Both the position numbers and the translations under genes were made by a program. A stretch of DNA of 64,000 nucleotides from Rhizobium herbae (GTDB lineage Bacteria > Pseudomonadota > Alphaproteobacteria > Rhizobiales > Rhizobiaceae). The notes beneath the pieces were generated by a model. It was not told the origin of the DNA and searched no databases. It was given only the letters and a program-made list of their open reading frames with translations. The stretch lies in assembly GCF_019511375.1 (NCBI RefSeq), contig NZ_JAEUAO010000005.1, positions 62,001 through 126,000 of the forward strand, written 5' to 3'. Position 1 is the first letter of the stretch. The number at the start of each line of letters is the position of its first letter. This document shows, in pieces, positions 10,571-20,876 of this stretch.

Positions 10571-11672
10571 GGTCGTATCTTGCCGCCGCAGCCTTCGGAA
10601 CGAAAATGAAAAAGTCGGCGTCGTTGCGCACGCCCCCAGCCAACCGTCCTGCCTCGTCGCCCGAACCGGTGAAAAGATCGCCCCGGGCAGGCCCGACGAT
10701 CGCCGAACCGGTATCGAGCGCCAGCATCAGGCGTCGAAACGGCCGCCCGCTGTCGATCGACGTCAGACTGTCGCTCGAAATGAAGAAGGGAACGCCGAAG
10801 GTATGGATGAGCCGGTCGACCGCGAGCGAGCGGCCGGGCTCCAGGGCCACTTTGGCAGCTGCCACCGGACCGAGACCGGTATCATCGACCTCCGCCTCGC
10901 GAAAGAAGATGAAGGACCGATTGTGCCAGAGCACCTCGTCAGTCTCATTCGGATGATCATCCAGCCATTGCCGGATCGACTGCATCGAGACGGATGCCGC
11001 GTCGATCTTGCCGCGCTCGATCAGCAGCTTTCCGGTGGCGGAGAAATAATGCCCGGTTTTTGCCGCGTAGGTGATGCGCTTCATCGAACCGTCGGGAAAG
11101 ACCAGCCGGGCGGCGCCTTGCACATGGGCGAAGAACACGTCGACCTTGGATTTCGCATAGGCGATCTCCAGTCCGCGTCCGGCCAGAAAGCCCTGCTCGA
11201 TCGCCTTGCGGTCCGGATATTCGCCGATGACACCGTCCTTCAATCTGCCGAAGGCAAAATAAGGGTCCAGGCCATCCGGCCGATTGGTGTCGTCGACATC
11301 GATGAGGTCGTCCGGCCGTCGGTAGAAGGGAAAGCGAAAAGTCTCGTCCGGCGTCGCACTGACGAGGACTTCGGGTTCGTAAAAAGCCGTGACGAAACCG
11401 GGCTTGCCGTCCCGGCGAACGATCTTGAACGGGGCGAAATGCTCCTCGAAGAAGGCCCGGGCTGCGTCTTCAGTCCGGATGTCGACCGTCGCTGCCGCCT
11501 CATAGGCCGGCATCAGGTCGGCGGATGAGACGCCGAGCGAGCCCGTCCTGTGCGGTTTGACGGTCGTGACGTGATTTCGACAGCGCTTCAGAGCGGCCAG
11601 CAAGGGCAATGGATTGTCGTCCTGCCAACCGGGGAGGCCGGAAAAGTCTACCCTCTGCAAATCGAAATCCAT
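10563..11672 (-). CDS. mltA: membrane-bound lytic murein transglycosylase A
   Basis: Cleaves peptidoglycan glycan strands to 1,6-anhydro-muropeptides. It has 369 residues. The MltA domain occupies the middle (FVTAFYEPEVLVSATPDETFRFPFYRRP near 95; EYPDRKAIEQGFLAGRGLEIAY near 155; HVQGAARLVFPDG). The C-terminal 3D domain has LALDTGSAIVGPARGDLFTGSGDEA with the catalytic Asp region. No signal peptide or lipobox is visible at the N-terminus, which is odd for a periplasmic enzyme. It sits 14 bases after the Tim44-like gene and overlaps smr. Confidence 0.92.
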   Translation of the reverse strand: MDFDLQRVDFSGLPGWQDDNPLPLLAALKRCRNHVTTVKPHRTGSLGVSSADLMPAYEAAATVDIRTEDAARAFFEEHFAPFKIVRRDGKPGFVTAFYEPEVLVSATPDETFRFPFYRRPDDLIDVDDTNRPDGLDPYFAFGRLKDGVIGEYPDRKAIEQGFLAGRGLEIAYAKSKVDVFFAHVQGAARLVFPDGSMKRITYAAKTGHYFSATGKLLIERGKIDAASVSMQSIRQWLDDHPNETDEVLWHNRSFIFFREAEVDDTGLGPVAAAKVALEPGRSLAVDRLIHTFGVPFFISSDSLTSIDSGRPFRRLMLALDTGSAIVGPARGDLFTGSGDEAGRLAGGVRNDADFFIFVPKAAAARYDHG

Positions 11673-11686
11673 CGCCCGTGACCCGA

Positions 11687-12385
11687 TCAGTTTTCGGATT
11701 CGGTGGCGATCAGCTTCCAGTTCGGATCGCGCGAGCGGATGTCGCGGGCAAATGTCCAGAGATCGTTGACCTCGGAAACGGCTTCACCATCGCCATCGAC
11801 GATCGCGCCGGATTTGTCATAGGTGGCGGAAATCAATTGGCTGATGATCCGCAGCGTGATGTTGGCTTCGCTGTCCTTGATCTCGGCATGCACCATCTCG
11901 GCCTTCTCAATGCCAACGAAAGTGGACTTGACCACTTCGCCCTTCCTTTCACGTTCGGAAATGGCGGCATCGAACCCTTCATAGACGTCGCGGGACAAAA
12001 GCCCCTTCAGGGTCTTTCGGTCCCCGTCGGCAAAAGCCATGACGATCATTTCGTAGGCCATCTTGGCGCCGTTCACGAATTCCTGCGGGTCGAAACCCGG
12101 ATCGGCATCGCTCATGCGGCGCAGCGCCTCGTTCAGCGGCGTGCCGGCCTTGGTAAAGGCATCGATATCGGCATAGCGTGAAATGTCCTCGCCAGTGCCG
12201 TCGCGGCGGGGAAGCTGCACGACCTTGCCGGCTGCTTCCGGGCGTTGGGCGGCCTCGCGCGGCGAATAGGGATCAACGGGCGGACGTTCGTTGCCGGTCC
12301 TCTTTCCCAGCACGCTGCGCAACTGAAGGAAGATGATCACCGCGGCGACCAGGAAAAACAACGTGATGAAGTCAAAAGAGCCCAT
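11687..12385 (-). CDS. Tim44-like domain protein
   Basis: 232-residue protein with a single N-terminal membrane anchor (residues 3-22, FDFITLFFLVAAVIIFLQLR), a charged linker and a C-terminal Tim44/TimA domain of about 150 residues (FVNGAKMAYEMIVMAFADGDRK; the final WTFARDIRSRDPNWKLIATE). Related alphaproteobacterial proteins are membrane-tethered adaptors; mitochondrial Tim44 binds the import motor. I chose the ATG at 12385; a GTG at 12391 is also possible. It heads the minus-strand Tim44-mltA-smr-XRE unit and is divergent from fxsA. Its partner here is not known. Confidence 0.88.
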   Translation of the reverse strand: MGSFDFITLFFLVAAVIIFLQLRSVLGKRTGNERPPVDPYSPREAAQRPEAAGKVVQLPRRDGTGEDISRYADIDAFTKAGTPLNEALRRMSDADPGFDPQEFVNGAKMAYEMIVMAFADGDRKTLKGLLSRDVYEGFDAAISERERKGEVVKSTFVGIEKAEMVHAEIKDSEANITLRIISQLISATYDKSGAIVDGDGEAVSEVNDLWTFARDIRSRDPNWKLIATESEN

Positions 12386-12523
12386 TTCCACCCAGAACCG
12401 CCGTTAACATGCCGTGCAATCATCCCATATAGTCTGCATGACACGATCATTCAAACGACTATATCACTTCTTTGCAATTGCCGGTCCAATGGGGACAGGC
12501 TGCTTTGAGAATAAGTGGACACA

Positions 12524-13042
12524 ATGCGCTCGGTGATCATTCCGCTGCTTTTCCTTTTGATGCCGCTTGCGGAGATCGCTGCCTTCATCCTTGTCGGCCG
12601 CGAGCTCGGTGTCGGCATGACGTTGCTGCTGGTACTGGCAAGCGCGATCGCCGGTGCCGCTCTCCTGCGCATCCAAGGCTTCGGCGTGCTCAGGAAAATT
12701 CAGCAGGCCTCGCGGACCGGTACCGATCCCGGGCGGCAACTCGTGCATGGCGCGATGATCGTGATCGCCGCATTCCTGCTGATCATTCCCGGCTTCATCA
12801 GCGACGTCGTCGGGCTGCTGCTTTTCATTCCGGCCGTCAGGGATCTCGGCTGGTCGCTGATCAAGACCCGGCTGACCGTCGTGACGACGGGTGGGTTGGG
12901 CGGCTTTTCGCGCGGACTGGGACCTGAGCACGGACCGTCACAGCGATCCGGCCCGCAGGTCATTGACCTCGATGAAGACGAATTTTCCCGTACCGATGGC
13001 CGTGGCCGCACCGATCCGAACGACCGCGACCGCCTGAAGTGA
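12524..13042 (+). CDS. fxsA: FxsA-family inner-membrane protein
   Basis: About 172 residues. Hydrophobic segments lie at the start ([24 protein letters not shown]), at about 32-50 and at 75-105 ([29 protein letters not shown]), matching the FxsA family. A polar, acidic tail ([23 protein letters not shown]) is probably cytoplasmic. E. coli FxsA is known only for relieving F-plasmid exclusion of phage T7; its normal role is unclear. A GTG 9 bases upstream (12515) is an alternative start. It is followed 77 bases later by secB in the same direction. Confidence 0.87.
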   Translation: MRSVIIPLLFLLMPLAEIAAFILVGRELGVGMTLLLVLASAIAGAALLRIQGFGVLRKIQQASRTGTDPGRQLVHGAMIVIAAFLLIIPGFISDVVGLLLFIPAVRDLGWSLIKTRLTVVTTGGLGGFSRGLGPEHGPSQRSGPQVIDLDEDEFSRTDGRGRTDPNDRDRLK

Positions 13043-13119
13043 AGGGCGTTGCGGGTTGTAAGCCCAGGTGCGAAGTGCTAGATGGCCTCACCTCATTCAT
13101 GTTCGAAGGAAAAGGCCTT

Positions 13120-13611
13120 ATGACCGATACCGCATCCACCCCCAACGGCGGCGCAGCAGAGAGCCCGTCCCTGAACATCCTGGCGCAGTACATCAAGGAC
13201 CTTTCGTTTGAAAATCCCGGTGCGCCGCGTTCGCTTCAGGCACGCGAAAAGGCCCCGTCGATCAACATCAATGTCAACGTCAACGCCAACCCGCTGTCGG
13301 ATGCCGAATTCGACGTGGTGCTGACGCTGAATGCCGAAGCCAAGGACGGCGACAAGATGCTGTTCAATGTGGAACTCGCCTATGGCGGCGTCTTCCGCGT
13401 CACCGGCTTCCCTCAGGAACACATGCTGCCGCTGCTCTTCATCGAGTGCCCGCGGCTGCTCTTCCCCTTCGCGCGCCAGATCGTTGCCGATGCAACGCGC
13501 AACGGCGGTTTCCCGCCGCTGATGATCGACCCGATCGATTTCGCCCAGATGTTCACCCAAAGGATGGCCGAAGAGAAGGTCCGTTCGCAGGTCTCCGCCA
13601 ACACGAACTGA
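13120..13611 (+). CDS. secB: protein-export chaperone SecB
   Basis: Tetrameric cytosolic chaperone that keeps preproteins unfolded and hands them to SecA. It has 163 residues. Visible family blocks are [52 protein letters not shown] and [33 protein letters not shown]. The ATG at 13120 follows GAAGGAAAAGG; earlier in-frame starts add non-conserved residues. It is convergent with dnaQ across a short hairpin. SecB beside the origin is standard in Rhizobiales. Confidence 0.97.
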   Translation: MTDTASTPNGGAAESPSLNILAQYIKDLSFENPGAPRSLQAREKAPSININVNVNANPLSDAEFDVVLTLNAEAKDGDKMLFNVELAYGGVFRVTGFPQEHMLPLLFIECPRLLFPFARQIVADATRNGGFPPLMIDPIDFAQMFTQRMAEEKVRSQVSANTN

Positions 13612-13640
13612 TCCGGTTCCCGTCAGGCGTGATTTGAACG

Positions 13641-13666
13641 ATGCCCGGTCGGTGACCGGGCATTTT
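13641..13666. terminator. hairpin terminator between secB and dnaQ
   Basis: A 10-bp stem, ATGCCCGGTC with GACCGGGCAT, and a 3-base loop, followed on the plus strand by TTTTC-type bases. It separates the convergent secB and dnaQ genes. The T-run is short, so it may be only partly effective. Confidence 0.7.
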
Positions 13667-14376
13667 CATTTGGCGGGCTCGTATCTTGCCCAGATCGCCT
13701 TCGCGCCCATTTTGGCGACGAGCGCCGCATGCGCCTCGATTTCCACGATGGTCAGCCGGGGGGCGAGCGGCCGCGGCCTTTGCCCGGCGACGACGATTAT
13801 ATCGTCGGTCTCGGCGACCTGGCCGCCGCGGCTCTCGCCGGACAAAAGGCCGAGCGCCGTCTGCCGGCCGCCGATCATCTCGATATAAACTTCCGCGAGA
13901 AGCTCGGAGTCGAGCAGCGCGCCGTGCTTGGTGCGGTGCGAATTGTCGATCCCGTAGCGCCGGCAAAGCGCATCGAGCGAGTTCGGACCCATCGGGTGTT
14001 TGCGCCGGGCAAGAGCCAGCGTATCGGTCACCAGGTCATTGGTGATGGCAGGCAGACCGAGCCGCGCCAATTCGGCGTTGATGAAGCCCATGTCGAAGGT
14101 GGCATTGTGAGCGACCCAGCGGGCGTCGCCGAAGAAATCCAGGAGCTCGGTGACGATGCCGGCAAAGTCCGGCTTGTCCTTCAGGAACTCGTCGGAAATG
14201 CCATGGACCGCCAACGCATCGGGATGCACCTTGCGGTCACCGGGATTGATGTAGACATGGAACGTTCGCCCCGTCGGAAAATGGTTGTGGAGTTCGATGC
14301 CGCCGATTTCGATGACCCGGTCCAGCCTGTTGTCGAGACCGGTCGTTTCCGTATCGAAGATGATTTCGCGCATCAT
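13666..14376 (-). CDS. dnaQ: DNA polymerase III epsilon subunit (3'-5' proofreading exonuclease)
   Basis: 236 residues. The DEDDh exonuclease motifs are all present: [11 protein letters not shown] (Exo I Asp and Glu), [14 protein letters not shown] (Exo II) and [17 protein letters not shown] (Exo III His and Asp). The C-terminal tail that would contact the alpha subunit is less conserved. The ATG at 14376 overlaps the coaE stop (ATGA); a second ATG is adjacent at 14373. It is the last gene of the ppsR-maf-aroE-coaE-dnaQ unit. Confidence 0.96.
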   Translation of the reverse strand: MMREIIFDTETTGLDNRLDRVIEIGGIELHNHFPTGRTFHVYINPGDRKVHPDALAVHGISDEFLKDKPDFAGIVTELLDFFGDARWVAHNATFDMGFINAELARLGLPAITNDLVTDTLALARRKHPMGPNSLDALCRRYGIDNSHRTKHGALLDSELLAEVYIEMIGGRQTALGLLSGESRGGQVAETDDIIVVAGQRPRPLAPRLTIVEIEAHAALVAKMGAKAIWARYEPAK

Positions 14377-14966
14377 GGCCCCTTCTGGCTGGTCACCTGC
14401 CGGACGATCGCCGCGACCTGGGCGCGGGTCGAATCAAACTCGCCGCTGGTATCGATGACGTAATCTGCTTTCGCACGTTTTTCGGCATCGGGAACCTGGC
14501 GGGAGAGAATGAGGGCGAATTTTTCCTCCGTCATCCCCGGTCTTTTCATCACGCGCTCCTTCTGGATCTCCGGATCGCAGGTGACGACCACCACCGCATG
14601 GACCCGATCTTCCGCCTTCGTCTCGAACAACAGCGGAATATCGAGTAGGACCATCGGCGATTTTTTCGCGCGCTGACGCGCAAGGAACGCCCGCTCCGCT
14701 CTGCGCACCAGGGGATGAACGATTGCCTCCAGTTTCTTGAATAGAGCGGGGTTTTCAGCGAGCTGCCGTGACAGCTCCTCCCTGTCGACTGCCCCGGCCG
14801 CCGTCGCTCCGGGAAATGCCGCCTCGATCGGCGCAACCGCTTCCCCCCGATAAAGCGAATGCACGACTGCGTCGGCATCGTTCACGGGCACGCCGAGATC
14901 CGCAAACATTTGCGCGGCAGTCGATTTGCCCATGCCGATCGATCCTGTAAGTCCCAGAATGATCAT
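14373..14966 (-). CDS. coaE: dephospho-CoA kinase
   Basis: Last step of coenzyme A synthesis: phosphorylates the ribose 3'-hydroxyl of dephospho-CoA. It has 197 residues from the ATG at 14966 ([16 protein letters not shown], the P-loop). A conserved DADAVVH follows at about 35 (catalytic Asp), with the lid [12 protein letters not shown] and LDIPLLFET downstream. The ATG overlaps the aroE stop by 4 bases (ATGA), which fixes the start against longer in-frame options. It is part of a tightly coupled five-gene operon. Confidence 0.96.
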   Translation of the reverse strand: MIILGLTGSIGMGKSTAAQMFADLGVPVNDADAVVHSLYRGEAVAPIEAAFPGATAAGAVDREELSRQLAENPALFKKLEAIVHPLVRRAERAFLARQRAKKSPMVLLDIPLLFETKAEDRVHAVVVVTCDPEIQKERVMKRPGMTEEKFALILSRQVPDAEKRAKADYVIDTSGEFDSTRAQVAAIVRQVTSQKGP

Positions 14967-15823
14967 GCGTGCCGCGCCATGTCGTCGATGATGATCTGCC
15001 GCAACGTCGCGTCGACCTCGGGTCTCTTGCCAAACCATTTTTCAAAACCGGGCGCCGCCTGATGCAGCAGCATGCCAAGACCGTCAACGATCCTGTGGCC
15101 CTGCGCCTCGGCCTGCTGCAGGATCGGCGTCTTCAGCGGGACATAGACGATATCCGTCACCACACTGCCGGGTCGCATCACCGTGAAATCGATATCGGGC
15201 GCCTCTGATCCATCCATCCCGAGCGACGTGGTGTTGATGAAAAGGCCGGCGTCCAGCATTACCTCCGGCAAGGCCTGCATCGGCTGCGCATGAACTGCCG
15301 GACCGAACCGCTCGGCCAGTTCCTGGGCCCTCGCCTGCGTCCGGTTAACCACGTGAATGGTCTTGACGCCGCGATCCCGAACGGCCTGTATGACGGCCCG
15401 GCTGGCCCCGCCGGCGCCGAGGACGATCGCAGTGTCGCATCGATCCCAGCCGACAGAGCGTTCGTCTAGATTCGCCGTGAAGCCATATCCGTCCGTATTG
15501 GTCGCATGCACCACCCCGCCCTCGACCCACAGGGTATTGGAAGCGCCCAGCTCGGTGCTCAGCTCGTCCGGCCGGTCGGCAAGGGCGTAGGCCGTTTCCT
15601 TGTGCGGGATGGTGACATTGCCGCCGATGAAGCCGGACTGGCCGCTCCGCAGCGACGCGATGAAGGTCGGGAAGTCTTCAGGCGCGACTTCATGCGCCCG
15701 GTAGCTTCCTTCGAGACCAAGCTGTTTCAGCCAGTAACCATGGATCAGAGGCGAGCGGGAATGCTTGACGGGATAGCCGGTGACGAAGGCATGGTTAACA
15801 AATGTTTCACGTGAATCACGCAT
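14963..15823 (-). CDS. aroE: shikimate dehydrogenase
   Basis: Reduces 3-dehydroshikimate to shikimate with NADPH. It has 286 residues. The shikimate site is [10 protein letters not shown] (near 16-25). The catalytic Lys is in [10 protein letters not shown] and an Asn-Thr-Asp block in ATNTDGYGF. The NADP-binding loop is [11 protein letters not shown], followed by NRT, and [18 protein letters not shown] is the C-terminal block. It overlaps maf by 8 bases and coaE by 4. A degenerate parS-like palindrome lies across its first codons. Confidence 0.96.
   Translation of the reverse strand: MRDSRETFVNHAFVTGYPVKHSRSPLIHGYWLKQLGLEGSYRAHEVAPEDFPTFIASLRSGQSGFIGGNVTIPHKETAYALADRPDELSTELGASNTLWVEGGVVHATNTDGYGFTANLDERSVGWDRCDTAIVLGAGGASRAVIQAVRDRGVKTIHVVNRTQARAQELAERFGPAVHAQPMQALPEVMLDAGLFINTTSLGMDGSEAPDIDFTVMRPGSVVTDIVYVPLKTPILQQAEAQGHRIVDGLGMLLHQAAPGFEKWFGKRPEVDATLRQIIIDDMARHA
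15803..15818. promoter_or_regulatory. degenerate parS-like site at the start of aroE
   Basis: TGTTTCACGTGAATCA differs from the parS core TGTTTCACGTGAAACA in the right half. It lies within the first codons of aroE and the end of maf, about 6.4 kb from the better parS copy beside mnmG. ParB binding is inferred only. Confidence 0.45.
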
Positions 15824-16415
15824 CGATCACCCGCAAATCCCTGAGCTTGGCCAGAAGTGGCAGCATCGGCAGACCGAGGATGGTGAAATAATCACCTTCG
15901 ATCTTCTCGAAGAGTTGAATGCCCTCACCCTCCAGCTGATAGGCGCCAACGCTCGACAGCGCCTTTGCGCCGACGCGTTCCAGGTGCCGATCGATGAAGT
16001 CCGCACTTAAAGCGCGAACGGTCATCCGGGCGGCAGACAGATGTTTCCAGAGGATGTCGCCTCCCCGTGTCAGGACGATCGCGCTGTTCAGCTGGTGGGT
16101 CTGTCCGGAGAGCGACAGCAGATGCTCCCTCGCTTCCTTCATGTCCCGTGGCTTGTGATAGACGCGCTGGCCGAGCGACATGGTCTGGTCCGAGCCTATT
16201 ATAATGTCTTTAGGAAAGACCCCGCCGACATCTCTCGCTTTCGCCTCGGCCAGAATGAGGGCCATCTCCTCAGGCGAAGAATGCTGTTGCTCCACCTGGT
16301 TTTCGATCGCCCGCTCGTCGATCCCGGCCGCCTTCGCCTGGAAACGAATGCCGGCATTCTCCAGGAGCATGCGCCGGAAGGGGCTCGCCGAAGCGAGGAC
16401 GAGTGAACCTGCCAT
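15816..16415 (-). CDS. maf: Maf-family nucleotide pyrophosphatase
   Basis: House-cleaning NTP pyrophosphatase of 199 residues that hydrolyses non-canonical or modified nucleotides. It shows [18 protein letters not shown] at the start, E-rich helices, [10 protein letters not shown] (catalytic Asp) at about 75, and [34 protein letters not shown] at the C-terminus. I chose the ATG at 16415 with AGGATT upstream; a TTG at 16424 is possible. It overlaps aroE by 8 bases. Confidence 0.93.
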   Translation of the reverse strand: MAGSLVLASASPFRRMLLENAGIRFQAKAAGIDERAIENQVEQQHSSPEEMALILAEAKARDVGGVFPKDIIIGSDQTMSLGQRVYHKPRDMKEAREHLLSLSGQTHQLNSAIVLTRGGDILWKHLSAARMTVRALSADFIDRHLERVGAKALSSVGAYQLEGEGIQLFEKIEGDYFTILGLPMLPLLAKLRDLRVIDA

Positions 16416-16445
16416 TGTCTTCAATCCTGATTGACCGGACTGGCC

Positions 16446-17270
16446 TTAACGCAGCCGCGGTCTCAGGGCAACAATTGCAGCCGCCGTTTCCTCGATCGAG
16501 CGACGCGTCACGTCGATCATCGGCCAGTTGTTGCGGGTGCAGAGCGATCGCGCGTATTTCAGTTCCTCGGCAATCGAGGCGCGGTCGACATATTCTTCGC
16601 CGCGGAAATTGTGCGACGGGGTTCCGAGCACCCGGTTCTCCCGCACCTGGGAAATCCGGTCGACGGTTGCGATCAGCCCGACGACCAGTGGCTTGGTTGC
16701 CTCCATGAGCCGGTCCGGCAACGGGACGCCGGGCACGATCGGAATATTGGCAGTCTTGATGCCGCGATTGGCGAGATAGATGCTGGTCGGTGTTTTCGAG
16801 GTCCGGCTGATGCCAACCAGCACGACGTCGGCATCGTTGAAATCCGCCGGCATCTGCCCGTCATCATGATCCATGGTGAAATTGAGCGCATCGATACGCG
16901 CGAAGTAGTCGGCGTCCATCACATGTTGCGCACCGGACCGCCGCCGGGACGTGGTGCCCAGATAGGACTGGAAAAGCTCGATAATCGGGTCGAGCACCGA
17001 AACACACGGCAGGCCCATCTCCTTGCAGGTCGCATCGATGATGTCGGCGAGCTCCCGATCGACGATGGTATAAAGCACGATCCCCGGCGCACCATCGATC
17101 GCGGCCATCACCTGCATCAGCTGCTTGCGATTCCTGATCAGCGGATAGACGTGTTCGAGCGCATGCGACGACTGAAACTGCGCGGCCGCTGCCCTGCCCG
17201 CCGCGATCAACGTCTCGCCGGTCGAATCGGAGATCAGATGCAGATGGAAATAGTTTTTATGGTTCTCCAC
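16446..17270 (-). CDS. ppsR: pyruvate,phosphate dikinase regulatory protein (DUF299 kinase/pyrophosphorylase)
   Basis: Bifunctional enzyme that phosphorylates (ADP-dependent) and dephosphorylates pyruvate phosphate dikinase or PEP synthase. It has 274 residues from a GTG at 17270, chosen because GGAGAAA lies 5 bases upstream and [13 protein letters not shown] begins directly after. The P-loop-like GISRTSKT occupies residues 153-160 and is followed by [27 protein letters not shown] comes later. It is the first gene of the minus-strand ppsR-dnaQ operon. It corresponds to the gene next to the Caulobacter origin, so its 5' flank borders the likely oriC. Confidence 0.93.
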   Translation of the reverse strand: MENHKNYFHLHLISDSTGETLIAAGRAAAAQFQSSHALEHVYPLIRNRKQLMQVMAAIDGAPGIVLYTIVDRELADIIDATCKEMGLPCVSVLDPIIELFQSYLGTTSRRRSGAQHVMDADYFARIDALNFTMDHDDGQMPADFNDADVVLVGISRTSKTPTSIYLANRGIKTANIPIVPGVPLPDRLMEATKPLVVGLIATVDRISQVRENRVLGTPSHNFRGEEYVDRASIAEELKYARSLCTRNNWPMIDVTRRSIEETAAAIVALRPRLR

Positions 17271-17280
17271 GCTATTTCTC

Positions 17281-17674
17281 CGGGGCTGTTGATAAACCGG
17301 GACAACGACGATCAAGCGCCGGCCCTTTTCCAAGGCGGAGGGAAAACCGGCGCGTTATTCACAATCCGGATTCGCGGGAGACCGATTTTCCTCGCTTGTG
17401 GACAAGACTCATGGAAGGACAAAGTGTCACGTTTGTCCACCGCTTTTCCACAAGAAAGGCGCGCGGCTGGAAACAGGCAAGATTTTGAATCCCCTGAATT
17501 TTCCCGGGTATGCCGGAAGTTATGGCGGCGCGGCGAAATTTGAACCCGGCAATTGGGTCGAACGAGCACAAACGTGGAAAAAGGTTGGGTGACTTTTAAT
17601 CCTTGATAGTCACCGACTCTAAGAAATAGAAACCTTTAGAGATCTGATTTCTTTTATATTGGGAGAATGTGTCG
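17281..17674. other. oriC: probable chromosomal replication origin oriC
   Basis: A 404-base gap between divergent ppsR and hemE, the position of the origin in Caulobacter and Sinorhizobium. DnaA-box-like nonamers: TTATTCACA at 17355-17363 (fits TTATNCACA exactly), TTGTCCACA on the minus strand at 17397-17405, TTGTCCACC at 17433-17441, TTTTCCACA at 17444-17452, and TTATCAACA on the minus strand at 17287-17295. GANTC sites lie at 17369, 17406, 17487 and 17615. Bases 17590-17660 are AT-rich and could be the unwinding element. No CtrA consensus is evident. The promoters of both flanking genes must also lie here. Confidence 0.8.
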
Positions 17675-18709
17675 GTGACCGAGAAAAGCCGCAAGGTGCT
17701 ACGGGTGTTGAATGGTGAAACCCTGTCACCTCCCCCTGTCTGGTTGATGCGGCAGGCTGGACGCTATCTTCCCGAATATCGCCAGACCCGGGCAGCAGCC
17801 GGCAGCTTTCTCGATCTCTGTTACACCCCGGAGCTTGCTGTCGAAGTGACGCTGCAGCCGATCCGCCGATACGGCTTTGACGCTGCCATTCTCTTTTCCG
17901 ATATCCTGGTCATTCCCGATGCATTGAAACGCAATGTGCGTTTCGAGGAGGGGCATGGACCACGCATGGATCCGATCGAGGAAGCCGACATTGCAAGGCT
18001 CGATACCCGACCGGTCGCCGATCATCTGAAGCCGGTCATCGAAACGGTCCGGCGGCTGCGCGACGAACTGCCTGAAGAGACGACCCTGCTCGGTTTCTGC
18101 GGCGCGCCCTGGACGGTGGCGACCTATATGATCGCAGGCCACGGGACACCGGACCAGGCGCCGGCGCGTTTGTTTGCCTATCGCTATTCGGAAGCCTTCG
18201 ACTGTTTGCTGGCAACGCTTGCCGACGTTTCGGCCGATTACCTCGTCGCGCAGATCGATGCCGGCGCCGACGCGGTACAGATTTTCGATTCCTGGGCAGG
18301 CGTGCTCGGCGAAGACGAGTTTCTGAGATATGCCGTCAAGCCGGTTCGCCGGATGATCGACAGTGTTCGGGCGCGACGGCCGAATGCCAGGATCATCGCC
18401 TTTGCAAAGGGTGCCGGCATTCTTCTCAAGGGCTATCGCCAGGGAACCGCTGCCGACGCCATCGGTCTGGACTGGTCGGTGCCGCTTTCCTTTGCGGCCG
18501 AGCTTCAGAAGGACGGTCCCGTCCAGGGCAATCTCGACCCGATGCGGGTCGTTGCCGGCGGGCAGGCGCTGGATGACGGCATCGACGCGATCCTGCAAGC
18601 CCTGGGCAACGGCCCGCTGATCTTCAACCTCGGCCATGGCATCACGCCGCAGGCCGATCCGGACAACGTCTTGCGTCTCGTCTCGCGGGTGCGCGGAGCA
18701 AGGGCATGA
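17675..18709 (+). CDS. hemE: uroporphyrinogen decarboxylase
   Basis: Decarboxylates uroporphyrinogen III to coproporphyrinogen III in haem synthesis. It has 344 residues. [15 protein letters not shown] holds the conserved Arg residues, [13 protein letters not shown] the catalytic Asp, and [22 protein letters not shown] and [10 protein letters not shown] are further family blocks. The GTG at 17675 lies 8 bases after GGGAGA; an in-frame GTG at 17669 is too close to that site. Its 5' side borders the proposed oriC. It overlaps hemJ by 4 bases. Confidence 0.96.
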   Translation: MTEKSRKVLRVLNGETLSPPPVWLMRQAGRYLPEYRQTRAAAGSFLDLCYTPELAVEVTLQPIRRYGFDAAILFSDILVIPDALKRNVRFEEGHGPRMDPIEEADIARLDTRPVADHLKPVIETVRRLRDELPEETTLLGFCGAPWTVATYMIAGHGTPDQAPARLFAYRYSEAFDCLLATLADVSADYLVAQIDAGADAVQIFDSWAGVLGEDEFLRYAVKPVRRMIDSVRARRPNARIIAFAKGAGILLKGYRQGTAADAIGLDWSVPLSFAAELQKDGPVQGNLDPMRVVAGGQALDDGIDAILQALGNGPLIFNLGHGITPQADPDNVLRLVSRVRGARA

Positions 18710-19245
18710 CGGAGCGCCAGACCGAGGCTGGTCCCGGGAAAAGGGCGCGCATGCGCGCTCTTGTCGCCATTGCGCTGTTTCTGGCACTGCTCGCTGGGTT
18801 GTTCGTTTGGCAGCCCGATAATCTCTATCTCTGGGTCAAGGCGCTGCATATCATCGCCGTGATGTCCTGGATGGCCGCCCTGCTCTACATGCCGCGACTG
18901 TTCATCTATCACACGGATGCGGCGCCGGGCTCCGACCAGTCCGAGACCTTCAAGATGATGGAACAGCGGCTCTTGAAGGTCATCATGAACCCGGCAATGA
19001 TGATCAGCTGGATGCTCGGCCTTTATCTCGCCTGGAGCGTCTACGGATTTCAGGGCGGATGGCTGCATGCAAAGTTGCTTTTGGTTGTTCTCCTGACGGG
19101 CGTCCATATGCTGTTTGCCCGCGCGGTGCGGGCCTTCGGGCGGGATGAAAACGCCCGCAGCGCCCGCTATTGGCGGCTGATGAACGAGGCGCCGACGGTG
19201 CTGATGATCCTGATCGTCATCATGGCAGTTGTAAAACCGCTTTGA
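18706..19245 (+). CDS. hemJ: protoporphyrinogen IX oxidase HemJ
   Basis: Integral membrane protein of 179 residues, PF03653 (HemJ/CopD-like). Hydrophobic segments lie at about 18-34, 40-63, 90-110, 118-135 and 160-176. The conserved [29 protein letters not shown] block with its essential His and the later [14 protein letters not shown] Arg/Lys region are present. It oxidises protoporphyrinogen IX in bacteria without HemG or HemY. Translational coupling to hemE by ATGA overlap supports the haem assignment. The first 15 residues are polar and probably cytoplasmic. Confidence 0.93.
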   Translation: MTERQTEAGPGKRARMRALVAIALFLALLAGLFVWQPDNLYLWVKALHIIAVMSWMAALLYMPRLFIYHTDAAPGSDQSETFKMMEQRLLKVIMNPAMMISWMLGLYLAWSVYGFQGGWLHAKLLLVVLLTGVHMLFARAVRAFGRDENARSARYWRLMNEAPTVLMILIVIMAVVKPL

Positions 19246-19438
19246 TCAGCGCACGTTCTTAAGGAAACTTTTGCTAATTTTTCCAAACCCCTTGCGGCGC
19301 GGCGAGTGAATCGCTATTTTCCGCCCACCTCCTCTTATCGTGACCTATGTAAACGTTACGAGCCTGCCCCTTCCGCTGCAGCTCCCCTTACATCAGACAC
19401 GCCGATTTTTCCTTTCCGATTCCAAGTGTGGTCCCTTC

Positions 19439-20704
19439 ATGGCTGAGATGAAGCTACAAGAACTTAAGAACAAAACAGCGACGGATCTCCTGGCCTTTGC
19501 TGAATCACTCGAGGTCGAGAACGCCAGCGTCATGCGCAAGCAGGAGCTGATGTTCGCGATCCTGAAAATGCTGGCGAGCCAGGATGTCGAAATCATCGGC
19601 GAAGGCGTCGTCGAGGTACTGCAGGACGGCTTCGGCTTCCTGCGCTCGGCCAATGCCAATTATCTGCCGGGCCCGGACGACATCTACATCTCGCCCTCGC
19701 AGATCCGCCGCTTCTCGCTGAAGACCGGCGATACCGTCGAGGGCCCGATCCGCGGTCCGAAGGAAGGCGAACGCTATTTCGCCCTGCTCAAGGTCAACAC
19801 GATCAACTTCGAGGACCCGGAGAAGATTCGCCACAAGGTTCATTTCGACAATCTGACGCCGCTCTACCCGAACGAGCGCTTCAAGATGGAGCTTGAGGTC
19901 CCGACCTCGAAGGATCTTTCCGCTCGCGTCATCGACCTGATCGCCCCCCTCGGCAAGGGCCAGCGCGGCCTGATCGTTGCGCCGCCGCGCACGGGTAAAA
20001 CCGTCCTCTTGCAGAACATCGCCCATTCGATCACCGCCAACCATCCGGAGTGCTACCTGATCGTTCTCCTGATCGATGAGCGGCCGGAAGAAGTCACCGA
20101 CATGCAGCGCTCGGTCAAGGGCGAAGTCGTCTCCTCGACCTTCGACGAGCCGGCGACGCGCCACGTCCAGGTCGCCGAAATGGTCATCGAGAAGGCCAAG
20201 CGCCTGGTCGAACACGGCCGCGACGTCGTCATCCTGCTTGACTCGATCACCCGCCTCGGCCGCGCCTACAACACCGTCGTGCCGTCGTCGGGCAAGGTGC
20301 TGACCGGTGGTGTCGATGCCAACGCCCTGCAGCGGCCGAAGCGCTTCTTCGGTGCCGCGCGCAACATCGAGGAAGGCGGCTCGCTGACGATCATTGCCAC
20401 CGCGCTGATCGATACGGGTAGCCGTATGGACGAAGTCATCTTCGAAGAATTCAAGGGTACCGGCAACTCGGAAATCGTGCTGGACCGCAAGGTCGCCGAC
20501 AAGCGCATCTTCCCGTCCATGGACATCCTCAAGTCCGGTACGCGCAAGGAAGACCTTCTCGTGCCGCGTCAGGACCTGCAGAAGATCTTCGTGCTTCGCC
20601 GCATCCTCGCGCCAATGGGCACCACGGATGCGATCGAGTTCCTGATCGACAAGCTGAAGCAGACCAAAACCAATGGCGATTTCTTCGATTCGATGAATAC
20701 CTGA
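19439..20704 (+). CDS. rho: transcription termination factor Rho
   Basis: Hexameric RNA helicase, 421 residues, the standard rhizobial length from the ATG at 19439. The N-terminal helix bundle starts [18 protein letters not shown]. The cold-shock-like RNA-binding domain has [11 protein letters not shown] and [15 protein letters not shown]. The ATPase domain has [12 protein letters not shown] (Walker A), [30 protein letters not shown] (Walker B) and [31 protein letters not shown]. The 193-base leader before it has no clear SD in view; rho is often autoregulated through its leader. A hairpin follows the stop. Confidence 0.97.
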   Translation: MAEMKLQELKNKTATDLLAFAESLEVENASVMRKQELMFAILKMLASQDVEIIGEGVVEVLQDGFGFLRSANANYLPGPDDIYISPSQIRRFSLKTGDTVEGPIRGPKEGERYFALLKVNTINFEDPEKIRHKVHFDNLTPLYPNERFKMELEVPTSKDLSARVIDLIAPLGKGQRGLIVAPPRTGKTVLLQNIAHSITANHPECYLIVLLIDERPEEVTDMQRSVKGEVVSSTFDEPATRHVQVAEMVIEKAKRLVEHGRDVVILLDSITRLGRAYNTVVPSSGKVLTGGVDANALQRPKRFFGAARNIEEGGSLTIIATALIDTGSRMDEVIFEEFKGTGNSEIVLDRKVADKRIFPSMDILKSGTRKEDLLVPRQDLQKIFVLRRILAPMGTTDAIEFLIDKLKQTKTNGDFFDSMNT

Positions 20705-20726
20705 CCGGATCGACGGATTTCGTGAC

Positions 20727-20755
20727 AAAGCCCAGGTTCTGCCTGGGCTTTCGTG
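20727..20755 (+). terminator. terminator downstream of rho
   Basis: A 10-bp stem, AAAGCCCAGG with CCTGGGCTTT, and a 5-base loop, followed by TCGTGTTTT. It lies 22 bases after the rho stop. Confidence 0.8.
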
Positions 20756-20876
20756 TTTTAACTTAGCCGGATTCCTTCGCCGGAGTCGCGGCTGGGAGTT
20801 GCAGCGCTCACGGTGACGCCCGATCTGGCGTATAATCGCGACGACGATAGCAGTTCCGAACCAGGAGGTTCCGGCG

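Noticed and set aside
17669-17671. GTG at 17669 as hemE start
   Set aside because: Only 2-3 bases from the GGGAGA ribosome site; the in-frame GTG at 17675 has proper spacing.
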